DNA of 64,000 nt from the NCBI RefSeq assembly GCF_026339735.1, contig NZ_JAPEQG010000001.1, positions 7,935,001-7,999,000 of the forward strand, in the 5' to 3' direction. This document shows, in pieces, positions 54,586 to 62,164 of this stretch. Numbering within the stretch: position 1 is the first letter of the stretch; every line of letters starts with the position of its first letter. The notes under the pieces are model-generated. The model saw only the letters and a list, made by a program, of their open reading frames with translations, was not told the DNA's origin and did not search any database. This stretch comes from Streptomyces sp. NBC_01669 (GTDB lineage Bacteria; Actinomycetota; Actinomycetes; Streptomycetales; Streptomycetaceae). Both the position numbers and the translations under genes were made by a program.

Positions 54586-55071
54586 TCAGTTCGACGGTCC
54601 GGCCGTGGCCAGGCCGATGGATTGGACCAAGGGCAGCAGCCGGTGCGGAACCCGCTCGCGCAGGGCCACTTCGGTGCGGGTCCGCACCACGCCGGGCAGC
54701 TGGATCAGCTGCTGGATCACATCCTCCAGGTGCCCGTTGTCGCGGGCCACGACCCGCGTCAGCAGATCCCCGCCGCCGGTGGTCGAGAACGCCTCGATGA
54801 TCTCCGGCACGGCGGCGAGGGCCTCGCCCACCTCGTCCAGATGCCCCTGGGTGACCTCCAGATGGACGAAGGCGAGCACCGGGTGGCCGAGCGCGGCGGG
54901 GGAGAGGACCGGGCCCGTACCGGTGATCACGCCGTTCCGCTCCAGCCGGTCGATACGGGCCTGCACGGTGCCCCGGGCGATGGAGAGGATCCGCGCGTAC
55001 TCCCGCACGCTGGTCCGGGGCTGCTCGATGAGCAACCGCAGGATGCGGGTGTCGAGTGCGTCCACCGCCAT
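54586..55071 (-). CDS. Lrp/AsnC-family regulator
   Basis: 161 residues from the ATG at 55071. An N-terminal AsnC helix-turn-helix (LDTRILRLLIEQPRTSVREY then ARILSIARGTVQARIDRLER) and a C-terminal RAM domain (VHLEVTQGHLDEVGEALAAV, TTGGGDLLTRVVARDNGHLE). It senses amino acids. The amino acid permease on the same strand begins 1.5 kb upstream and ends 88 bp before this gene, so control of that permease is likely. Confidence 0.9.
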   Translation of the reverse strand: MAVDALDTRILRLLIEQPRTSVREYARILSIARGTVQARIDRLERNGVITGTGPVLSPAALGHPVLAFVHLEVTQGHLDEVGEALAAVPEIIEAFSTTGGGDLLTRVVARDNGHLEDVIQQLIQLPGVVRTRTEVALRERVPHRLLPLVQSIGLATAGPSN

Positions 55072-55158
55072 GGTCCGTCGGCCTCTTCCTGGTCTGCTGA
55101 TAGGGACTCCGACTGTACCAATGGCCCAGTGGACGGGTAGGGGCCCGTCCACATGGGG

Positions 55159-56577
55159 TCAGGGACGGGCATCCTCGGGGAGGGTGACCAACCAGCGGGT
55201 GGTGCGACGGGGGCGGAGGTAGAAGGCCCAGTAGAGGGTGGCCGCCGCCATGATGCCGCCGGTCCACAGCAGGTACGTGGCCTCCTGCTGGCTGAGGATG
55301 TAGACGAGTACGGCGATCAGTGCCACCGGCATCGCCGGCCAGAGCGGCATCCGCCAGGCGGGCAGGTCCTTGTGGCTGGTGCGACGGGCGGCGAGCGCGG
55401 CCACGGCGACCAGCAGGTACATGCCGGTGACCGAGACGCCGGTCACGCCGTACAGGGTGTCGAGGTTGACGAAGCACAGCGCCGCGCCGGGAACTCCGAC
55501 CACCAGGGTGGCGACCCACGGCGAACCGAAGCGGCCGAGGCGGGCGAGGGCGTTGTTGACCGGCTCGGGCCACGCCTTGTCCCGGGCGGAGGCGAACAGC
55601 ACCCGGGAGTTCTGGATGACCATGACGATGCCCGCGTTGATGATCGCGAGTGCGACGCAGAGGCTCACGAACGTACCGACGGCCGAGTTGCTCCAGGCGG
55701 TGACCATGCCACTGATGTCACCGGAGGTGAGCGCCGCGAGGTCGGGTGCGCCCATCGTGATCGCGACCACCGGGACGAGGATGACGGCCGTCGAGATGGC
55801 CAGGGTGGCGAGGACCGTGCGGGCGACGTTGCGCCGCGGGTTCTCCATCTCCTCGGAGAGGTAGACGGCGGTGGAGAAGCCCTGGGTGATGAAGAGTGCG
55901 ATGGCCAGACCCGAGACAACCAGCATCGCGGTGACCGGGCGGGACGCCCCGCTGTCGCTCGCGACCACACCATGGATCAGGCTGCCCGCGCCGCGCTCGG
56001 TGTGGGCGAAGCCGAGCACGGCGACGACGGCCGCCGCGATGACTTCGAGAACCAGGAAGACGCCGGTGATCCAGGCGTTGGCACGCAGGTCCAGCAGACC
56101 GGCCAGGGTGGCGAGCACCATGACCCCGGCCCCGGCGGCCTCGGCCGGGATGTGGACCAGCGGAGCGAGGTAGTCCGCCGTGCCCATGGCGATCACGGGC
56201 GGGACGATCATTACGACCAGCAGAGACAGGACGAACACCAGCCACCCGGCCAGCCGACCGGTCAGGGTGGTGACCATGGCGTACTCGCCGCCCGCGCTGG
56301 GGATCATGGTGCCCAGCTCCGAGTAGCAGAACGCCACGGCGATACAGAGCAGCGAACCGATGGCGATGGTCAGCGCGGTGGCGGAGCCGAGATCTCCGAA
56401 CAGGTCGGGCACGACCACGAAGAGCGTGGATGCGGGCGTCACGCAGGAGAGGGTCAGCAGGGTCCCCCCGACGACGCCGATGGAACGCTTGAGGGTGCGC
56501 GGGCCGTCCTGGCTGTGGGGATCGGCCTCCGCCGGTGCGGTGCCGGAGGTGACGGGCTGGCTGAGCATGTCGGTCAT
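55159..56577 (-). CDS. APC amino acid permease
   Basis: 472 residues with twelve predicted helices. The family start is GVVGGTLLTLSCVTPASTLF, followed by CYSELGTMIPSAGGEYAMVT, the conserved helix 2/3 segment. The middle contains YLSEEMENPRRNVARTVLAT and FASARDKAWPEPVNNALARL. It imports or exchanges amino acids; the substrate cannot be told. A minus-strand promoter may lie at 56705-56676 (TTGACG, then TCCATA after 18 bp), upstream of a leader of about 100 bp. The Lrp regulator just downstream is a plausible controller. Confidence 0.92.
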   Translation of the reverse strand: MTDMLSQPVTSGTAPAEADPHSQDGPRTLKRSIGVVGGTLLTLSCVTPASTLFVVVPDLFGDLGSATALTIAIGSLLCIAVAFCYSELGTMIPSAGGEYAMVTTLTGRLAGWLVFVLSLLVVMIVPPVIAMGTADYLAPLVHIPAEAAGAGVMVLATLAGLLDLRANAWITGVFLVLEVIAAAVVAVLGFAHTERGAGSLIHGVVASDSGASRPVTAMLVVSGLAIALFITQGFSTAVYLSEEMENPRRNVARTVLATLAISTAVILVPVVAITMGAPDLAALTSGDISGMVTAWSNSAVGTFVSLCVALAIINAGIVMVIQNSRVLFASARDKAWPEPVNNALARLGRFGSPWVATLVVGVPGAALCFVNLDTLYGVTGVSVTGMYLLVAVAALAARRTSHKDLPAWRMPLWPAMPVALIAVLVYILSQQEATYLLWTGGIMAAATLYWAFYLRPRRTTRWLVTLPEDARP

Positions 56578-57082
56578 GGAGCGGTTCCGATCGACTGGGT
56601 GTGACGGGTGACGGCGGGAGCGCTATCGCCTCCGTGGCTTGCTGCGCTGTTGGTTTCGTCTGCTCCCGGCGCGTTATGGAAACCTGTGGGAATCGTCACG
56701 TCAACCACCTATTACCTACGGAATTCGTTGTCGCCAGGCGCAAGGCTGGCGGTATCCGTAGATTGGGTGAGGATCGACCTCTTATTGACAACTTGATGGT
56801 TCGGCGTCTTTGTTCACTTGATGACCTTCGAAACGAAGGCATGTATTCGTCAGCACCTTTGATGCGGGAGTCGGCGGTGAGGGGGTCGGGTGCGGCGAAC
56901 CGCGCTCGGACCGCAACGGGATGCGCAGCGTGTAACCGGTCACGTTGTACGGATTTTTGCCTTGCGCGGCGTGCGGGGGGTTCCGGCCCGGACCGACTGT
57001 CCAGGTGAGGGGCGACCAGGAAATCGCCGCCCGCGTTCCGGCGGGGCAAAGCTTGCCGGGAGGGGCACTAGGCTCCGGGGCC
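56578..57082. other. AT-richer intergenic region
   Basis: About 500 bp between the permease start and the LtrA fragment. It contains a lower-GC tract (about 56670-56860) with the putative permease promoter. No open frame with a ribosome site or known domain was found. No clear repeat or RNA structure stands out. Confidence 0.35.
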
Positions 57083-57430
57083 ATGCCACATGACGAGGGC
57101 GCGGCGATACCCGCCCCTGATGCCTCTTCTGTCTTACCCGCCCCGTCCGCCCCGCCGCTCCCAGGGGTTCCGCAGGCGGACGGTGGCCGCAGAGCCACCT
57201 GGTTCGAACTGTTCAGCGACCTCGTCTTCGTCGCCGCCGTCGGACAGATCACCCACCGGATCGGCGGCCACCCCGGCATCACATCGGCGGTCGCCGCGGC
57301 GGCGCTCTTCGTGCCGCTGTGGTGGACCTGGGTGCTGTACACCGTGCGCGCCAACCGGGCCGCATCGGTCGCCGTGGAGGGTCCGGCCCACCGTCGTCGC
57401 CTGCCCGCGGCGCAGGGTGCGCCCGGCTGA
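57083..57430 (+). pseudogene. LtrA (low temperature requirement A) N-terminal fragment
   Basis: 115 codons from the ATG at 57083. Residues 33-90 read RATWFELFSDLVFVAAVGQI, THRIGGHPGITSAVAAAALF and VPLWWTWVLYTVRANRA, the first two helices of LtrA membrane proteins. The usual length is about 390 residues. After residue 95 the frame turns into Arg/Ala-rich sequence without homology. The fragment ends 58 bp before the chromate-type genes. Confidence 0.7.
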
Positions 57431-57464
57431 GGCGGACCATGTGACGCCCGCTCCTCATGACGAT

Positions 57465-57478
57465 GTAACCAGTGTTAC
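57465..57478. promoter_or_regulatory. Palindrome upstream of chrB-like gene
   Basis: GTAAC-CAGT-GTTAC, a perfect 5-bp inverted repeat 9 bp before the ATG at 57488, in a short AT-rich patch (TTACTTTTG). Its place suggests an operator overlapping the promoter of the ChrB/MFS unit. Confidence 0.4.
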
Positions 57479-57487
57479 TTTTGCTCG

Positions 57488-58072
57488 ATGGGTGAGGAAT
57501 CGTCGACATCCCCGCTGTCGTGGGTGGTGCTGATCGTGCGGCTGCCGACGCAGCCGTCCCGGCACCGGGTCGCGGTATGGCGGGAGCTGCGCAAGGTCGG
57601 CGCGCTGTCTCTCGGGCAGGGCGTGTGGGCGGTACCGGAGGTGCCGGTCTTCGCCGACGGCGTTCAGCGGGCCGTGCAGCTGACCGAACGCGCCGGCGGC
57701 GAGGCCGTGGCGCTGCGCGCCGCCGGGCGCGAACCGGCCGACGCCGTCCGGTTCCAGGCCATGTTCACCGCCGCACGCGAGGAGGACTGGGCGGAGTTCC
57801 TGGCCGACTGCGGAAAGTACGAGACGGAGCTGGACAAGGAGATCCGTCATGCCAAGTTCACCCTGGCCGAGCTCGAGGAGGAGGAGCAGAGCCTGGAGCG
57901 GCTGCGCCGCTGGCACCGTGACCTGAAGGCCCGGGACGTGTTCGGGGCACCGGGATCCGACGCGGGTGACCGGCAACTGGCCGAGTGCGCCCGGCGGTTC
58001 GAGGACTACAGCGAGAGCGTCTTCGCCCACCTGCACGCCTTCGGTACGGACGGCGAAGGCGCGCAGCCGTGA
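57488..58072 (+). CDS. ChrB N-terminal-domain protein (chromate resistance type)
   Basis: 194 residues from the ATG at 57488. The sequence WVVLIVRLPTQPSRHRVAVW and RELRKVGALSLGQGVWAVPE matches the ChrB N-terminal domain, followed by a helical region (FLADCGKYETELDKEIRHAK, LEEEEQSLERLRRWHRDLKA). Full ChrB proteins carry a second domain of about 130 residues, which is absent here. ChrB acts as a chromate-responsive regulator in some bacteria. The gene overlaps an MFS carrier by 4 bp, and no ChrA transporter is present. So the export partner is MFS and the metal need not be chromate. Confidence 0.8.
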   Translation: MGEESSTSPLSWVVLIVRLPTQPSRHRVAVWRELRKVGALSLGQGVWAVPEVPVFADGVQRAVQLTERAGGEAVALRAAGREPADAVRFQAMFTAAREEDWAEFLADCGKYETELDKEIRHAKFTLAELEEEEQSLERLRRWHRDLKARDVFGAPGSDAGDRQLAECARRFEDYSESVFAHLHAFGTDGEGAQP

Positions 58073-59265
58073 CCCCCGGGCCTGCCCAGGAATCGAGGCC
58101 TCTGCCCGCGGCATCGCGGCGGCGGATGTGGCCGCTGTACGCAGCCGGGTTCACCACCGCCTTCGGCGCGCACGGCATCGCGGCCAACCTCGGCCAGGGC
58201 GATGCCGGCCTGACGCGTTCGGTGCTGTACCTCGGGCTGCTGCTCGCGCTGTACGACGGGGCCGAGGTGGTGCTCAAGCCGGTGTTCGGGACGCTCGCCG
58301 ACCGGATCGGCGCCCGGCCGGTGCTGCTCGGCGGGCTCGTCGCGTTCGCCGCCGCCTCCGCGGTGTTCGTGGTGGTCCGCGATCCCGGCCTGCTGTGGGC
58401 CGCCCGGCTGGGACAGGGCGCGGCCGCCTCCGCGTTCTCGCCCGCCGCCTCCGCGCTGGTGGCCCGCCTCAATCCGCAGGCCCGGCACGGCCGCGCATTC
58501 GGCTCGTACGGATTCTTCAAGAGCATCGGCTACACCGCAGGCCCCCTGCTCGGCGGCGTGCTGGTCTGGGCCGGCGGCCTGACGCTGTTGTTCGCGGTGC
58601 TGGCGGCCCTGGCCGCCGCGGTCGCCCTGTGGGCCGCGTTCGCGGTACCTGCCGTCCCGCCTCTGCCCAAGGCACGTCAGACCGTCCTGGGACTTGTCCG
58701 GCGACTGGCCGACGGTGCCTTTCTGCGTCCGGTGGCGGCCCTGGCCGCCGCCACCGCCGCACTGTCCGTCGGGGTCGGGTTCCTGCCGGTGTCCGGGGTG
58801 GCTGCCGGTCTGTCGCCGGTGGTGACCGGCGCGGCCGTCTCCGTCCTCGCCCTGTGCGCCGCGCTCGTGCAGCCGTGGGCCGGGCGGGCCCTGGACGACG
58901 GGCGCCTCGGCGCCGGCGGGGGTCTGGTGGCCGGACTGCTGGTCACCGCGTGCGGACTGGCCGCCGCCATGCTGCCCGGCCTGCCCGGTGTCCTGTCGGC
59001 GGCCGTGCTGATCGGGGCCGGAACCGGGCTGATCACTCCGCTCGGCTTCGCCGCCCTCGCGGGTACCACCCCGCACGAACGGCTCGGCCAGACCATGGGA
59101 ACGGCTGAACTCGGACGTGAACTCGGCGACGCCGGAGGCCCGTTGCTGGTCGCCGCCGTCGCCAGTGCCGCCGGCTTGACCTGGGGCTTCGCGGTACTCG
59201 CCGCAGCGACCGCCCTCCTGCCGCTTCTCCTGGCCGCTCACCGCACACCCCCGGCGCGCGGCTGA
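58069..59265 (+). CDS. MFS transporter coupled to the ChrB-like protein
   Basis: 398 residues from the GTG at 58069 (GTGA overlap with the ChrB stop). Twelve membrane helices. The MFS loop motif appears as VFGTLADRIGARPVLLGG, and ALVARLNPQARHGRAFGSYG followed by FFKSIGYTAGPLLGG matches drug-efflux carriers. Translational coupling with the ChrB-like protein suggests both handle one toxic oxyanion or drug. The gene ends 14 bp before the convergent ArsR gene. Confidence 0.9.
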   Translation: MTPGPAQESRPLPAASRRRMWPLYAAGFTTAFGAHGIAANLGQGDAGLTRSVLYLGLLLALYDGAEVVLKPVFGTLADRIGARPVLLGGLVAFAAASAVFVVVRDPGLLWAARLGQGAAASAFSPAASALVARLNPQARHGRAFGSYGFFKSIGYTAGPLLGGVLVWAGGLTLLFAVLAALAAAVALWAAFAVPAVPPLPKARQTVLGLVRRLADGAFLRPVAALAAATAALSVGVGFLPVSGVAAGLSPVVTGAAVSVLALCAALVQPWAGRALDDGRLGAGGGLVAGLLVTACGLAAAMLPGLPGVLSAAVLIGAGTGLITPLGFAALAGTTPHERLGQTMGTAELGRELGDAGGPLLVAAVASAAGLTWGFAVLAAATALLPLLLAAHRTPPARG

Positions 59266-59278
59266 CCTTGCCGTCGGT

Positions 59279-59662
59279 TCAGCGCGCCGCGGTCACCCGT
59301 GGGGTGTCGCGCAGCCCCAGGCGCAGGTGCTCGACGTGGTAGAGGGCCTGTTCCAGGAGTTCGGCCACGTGGTTGTCGTAGAGCGCGTAGATCACCGAGC
59401 GGCCCCGGCGTTCACCGGTGACCAGGCCGAGGTTGCGCAGCAGCCGGAGCTGGTGGGAGCAGGCGGACTGTTCCATGCCGACCGCGTCGGCGAGTTCCGT
59501 CGCGGCGCAGGGGCCCTCCTGGAGCTGGACGAGGATCCGCAGCCGGGACGGGGTGGCCAGCGCCTGGAGGGTGGCGGCGACATCGGCGGTGCCCACTGTT
59601 TCGAGGCGTTCGCGTGACGTGGCGGCTTGCGTGCCGTCGGATCCGTGGCCCATGGGCCTCAT
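59279..59662 (-). CDS. ArsR/SmtB-family metal repressor, NmtR-like
   Basis: About 127 residues from the ATG at 59662 (59653 is possible). The winged helix reads LQALATPSRLRILVQLQEGP and MEQSACSHQLRLLRNLGLV. Helix 5 carries DNHVAELLEQALYHVEH: Asp, His at +2, His at +13 and His at +16, exactly the D-x-H-x10-H-x2-H nickel/cobalt site of Mycobacterium NmtR. No alpha-3N Cys ligands are seen. It is divergent from a P1B-4 ATPase gene and a palindromic operator lies between. It should release that promoter on binding nickel or cobalt. Confidence 0.9.
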   Translation of the reverse strand: MRPMGHGSDGTQAATSRERLETVGTADVAATLQALATPSRLRILVQLQEGPCAATELADAVGMEQSACSHQLRLLRNLGLVTGERRGRSVIYALYDNHVAELLEQALYHVEHLRLGLRDTPRVTAAR

Positions 59663-59688
59663 CCTACGGAGATGCACACATGAATGTA

Positions 59689-59706
59689 TGTTCATGGATT
59701 CCTGTA
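59689..59706. promoter_or_regulatory. ArsR-type operator palindrome
   Basis: CATGAA-TGTATG-TTCATG, a perfect 6-bp inverted repeat with a 6-bp spacer, between the divergent repressor and ATPase genes. It resembles the TGAA-n6-TTCA operators of SmtB/NmtR-type repressors. Confidence 0.7.
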
Positions 59707-59761
59707 TGGTGGCCGGACCGGACCCGCTCTGCCTCCCCGTGCGTGAAGGAACCCCGATCCC

Positions 59762-60317
59762 ATGACTTCCACCCTTACCGGCCGGGCCCCGTCCGCCAGT
59801 GCCTCCCGCAGCGCGCCCGTCCCCGGGCGTCGCACCCGGATCCTTGCCCTCCCCGAGGCCCGTTGGGCGGCGGCCGCCCTCGTGCTGTTCCTGATCGCAC
59901 TGCCGCTGCAGCTGGCCGGCGCCCCGGCCTGGAGCTGGGGACCGCTGTATGCCCTCACGTACCTCACCGGCGGGTGGGAGCCGGGATGGGAGGGGCTGAA
60001 GGCACTCAAGGACAAGACCCTGGACGTCGATCTGCTGATGGTCGTCGCCGCCCTCGGCGCGGCCGCCATCGGGCAGGTGCTGGACGGAGCCCTGCTGATC
60101 GTCATCTTCGCCACCTCCGGCGCCCTGGAAGCCGTCGCCACCGCCCGCACCGCCGACTCCGTACGCGGTCTGCTCGACCTCGCCCCCGCGACCGCCACCC
60201 GTCTGAACACCGACGGCGGCGAGGAGACGGTGGCCACCGCACAACTGGCCGTCGGCGACGTCATTCACGTGCGCCCCGGCGAGCGACGTCGATCAGGCCA
60301 CCATCACCGGTGAACCG
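59762..60317 (+). pseudogene. P1B-4 metal ATPase, N-terminal part (interrupted)
   Basis: From the ATG at 59762: four membrane helices (starting WAAAALVLFLIALPLQLAG), then the cytoplasmic gate and actuator domain, with GVALEAVAT-like ATSGALEAVATARTADSVRG and VGDVIHVRPGE. No N-terminal metal-binding domain precedes them, as usual for P1B-4 pumps. After RPGE about 14 codons are missing and the frame shifts; the coding text resumes DVDQATITGEP and stops abruptly at the insertion element at 60317. The rest of the gene is at 62165-63559. Confidence 0.85.
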
Positions 60318-60320
60318 TTC

Positions 60321-61991
60321 CTAACCAGTGCACATGAGTGAGTCCTGGACCCACTGTTGCGTACTGGGCGCATCCCGAACGGTGTTGGATGCACTGGTCC
60401 CCCGCTTTCGCTTCCCACTCGGCGCTGGCCCTCCAGGGGGCCAGTCCGTTGTGGGTGGGCGGGTTCCCTCACGCCCCCGGTGACCTGGTCCGGCCTGGAC
60501 GGTCCGATGCCCCGCACGATCACTCCGGTCGTGTGGGGGCGGTGCCGTCCTTCCCCAAGCTCTCAACTGCGTTCGAGCAGGGGATACCCCATCCCGGATC
60601 GGATGTCCGAGGGCGCGTCGACCGATCGCGATGCCCGCGGCATCGTGACGGGACATCTTTCGGTGGGGGGTGGCCAGCGGTTTCTGCCAGTGCTGACCAC
60701 CCCACAGGCTGGTGTAGGCGGGGTCGACCGCGACGATGCTCAGGCCGTGTTCGGCGGCCATGGACACGAGCCGGGCCTTGAGTTTCCCGGTCGGGATGCC
60801 GGAGATGAGCTGCCGGAACCTTTTGCGGCGGCCGTGTTTTTCCCGGGTCTTCTCGGTGGTGAAGTCGAGGTCTTCGATGCCGATCGCGGCGACACCGACA
60901 GACTTGGCCCAGTTGATCAACTGGGTCAGGGCGTGGCGGATCTGGGCGTCGCGGTGACCGGCCGACCCGGACAGGTCATAGGGGAAACGCCGCGGGTCAC
61001 CGACCGGGTTGCCGTGCCGGTCGAGAAGGTAGGCGGCGAAGTGGTCGGCGTTGGTGTCGACGCCGACCATGCCCCGGGCGCGGGCAGTCTCCAACGGGAT
61101 GGTCTTCACGACGGGGCGTTGCCAGGATGCGGTGAGGTACCAGCGGCCTCGCTCCGTATCGAGGTGTATGCGGTAGGCGACGGCCCGGTTCGCTTCGATG
61201 CGGTCGGCCCACTCCGCGCCCCGGTGCGCGAACGCGATACGGGCACTGAGGGTGTACCGGCCGTGCCGGGCGTTGGCCAGGTGCGCGAGCGGGGCAGGCA
61301 GCCTGATGGACACTTCGCCGTCCGGGGTGACGCGGATCGTCTCGTTCCCGAACCGCTTCCCCGACTCACCGTCGGCAGCGATGAACCAGCGTTCCGCCTC
61401 CCAGCGCTCCCGCCACTGGTCTTCGGTGAGCTGGGCCTGGGTGAGGTGGTGGCGGGTGTTGAGGAGACGTTTGCCGCCCCGCACCACCCGGACCCGTCCG
61501 GCCTGCCAGTCGGCAACAGCCGCCGTGTGCCGGTCTTCCAGTGCCGCGAGGCGGCGGGACTTGCGGAACCACTCGCCCTTGGAACGGTAGCCGCCCGCGG
61601 CCCGCTTCGTTCCGGGCTCCCCGAGCGGGAGCGACAGGCGGTGCCGCAACGTCCTGATCCCGGCCGCCAGCTTCTGGATGTGCGCCGCCTGGCAACGGCG
61701 TGCGAGCGCCCACTGACCGTGCGTGGCCTTGGTGATTGCACCCGCGATCCGCGACGACGACACCCCGGTCAGCTCCCGCTTACGCGCCGCCCAGGTCTCC
61801 GCACCGTGCTCCAGACCATCCGCACAGCGGGCCTTGAGATCACCGGAAGCCAGCGCGCCTTGATGCGCACCGACAGCACGCAGCACCCTCTCGTCCTCGA
61901 CGGTCAGGTGCTTGAGACGATCCCGGACCGCCACCCCGCAAGGCCCGGGCACCACGAAGGACACGGCCAACTTCCGCAGACCACCCACCAC
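60321..61991 (-). CDS. TnpB-like RNA-guided nuclease, IS605/IS1341 group
   Basis: About 556 residues if started at the GTG at 61991, which follows GGAGGGGG; the open frame runs on to 62126. RuvC catalytic motifs are intact: I in RGMVGVDTNADHFAAYLLD, II in AAIGIEDLDF, III in SRHDAAGIAIGRRALGH. Between II and III the segment AVDPAYTSLWGGQHWQKPLA replaces the usual four-Cys zinc ribbon, so no zinc site is visible. The N-terminus is helical and basic. The last 90 residues are Arg/Pro-rich and overlap the region expected to encode the guide RNA. TnpB proteins cut DNA next to a transposon-adjacent motif. It may be active or degenerate. Confidence 0.8.
   Translation of the reverse strand: MVGGLRKLAVSFVVPGPCGVAVRDRLKHLTVEDERVLRAVGAHQGALASGDLKARCADGLEHGAETWAARKRELTGVSSSRIAGAITKATHGQWALARRCQAAHIQKLAAGIRTLRHRLSLPLGEPGTKRAAGGYRSKGEWFRKSRRLAALEDRHTAAVADWQAGRVRVVRGGKRLLNTRHHLTQAQLTEDQWRERWEAERWFIAADGESGKRFGNETIRVTPDGEVSIRLPAPLAHLANARHGRYTLSARIAFAHRGAEWADRIEANRAVAYRIHLDTERGRWYLTASWQRPVVKTIPLETARARGMVGVDTNADHFAAYLLDRHGNPVGDPRRFPYDLSGSAGHRDAQIRHALTQLINWAKSVGVAAIGIEDLDFTTEKTREKHGRRKRFRQLISGIPTGKLKARLVSMAAEHGLSIVAVDPAYTSLWGGQHWQKPLATPHRKMSRHDAAGIAIGRRALGHPIRDGVSPARTQLRAWGRTAPPPHDRSDRAGHRTVQAGPGHRGREGTRPPTTDWPPGGPAPSGKRKRGTSASNTVRDAPSTQQWVQDSLMCTG
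60336..60348 (+). repeat. Near-terminal inverted repeat of the IS, left copy
   Basis: GAGTGAGTCCTGG, the exact reverse complement of 62100-62112. It lies about 18 bp from the left boundary. Weaker similarity extends outward for about 8 bp on both sides. Confidence 0.65.
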
Positions 61992-62099
61992 ATCACCCCC
62001 TCCCCGGCCGGACACCTGCCACCAGACCCAACGAGCAGCAGCCACCAAGGTCACCCATTCGGCCCCGGAACCCCCGTTCCCACCCCCGCGAATGCACCG

Positions 62100-62112
62100 C
62101 CAGGACTCACTC
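62100..62112 (-). repeat. Near-terminal inverted repeat of the IS, right copy
   Basis: CCAGGACTCACTC, pairing exactly with 60336-60348. It lies about 52 bp inside the right boundary, so the two copies are not symmetrical with respect to the ends. Confidence 0.65.
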
Positions 62113-62164
62113 CTGCTCACCACCACTCACTTCGACTCAGCAAACCGACAGCAGCTCACAACCC

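Larger units (their letters stand above)
60318..62164. mobile_element. TnpB-carrying insertion sequence in the metal ATPase gene
   Basis: The boundaries are fixed by the broken host gene: GGT GAA CCG ends at 60317 and CTC CCG GTG GCC resumes at 62165, together reading TGEPLPVA. The 1.85-kb insert holds one gene, a TnpB on the minus strand, and no TnpA. Near-terminal inverted repeats occur (60336-60348 and 62100-62112). The 3' end of tnpB (low-coordinate side) would carry the guide RNA; the adjoining host sequence would be its guide. No target duplication is evident, as in IS200/IS605-type elements, but the ends are not exactly defined. Confidence 0.75.

Noticed and set aside
54586..55573. 338-codon minus-strand frame overlapping Lrp and permease
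   Set aside because: Out-of-frame shadow of two well-supported genes.
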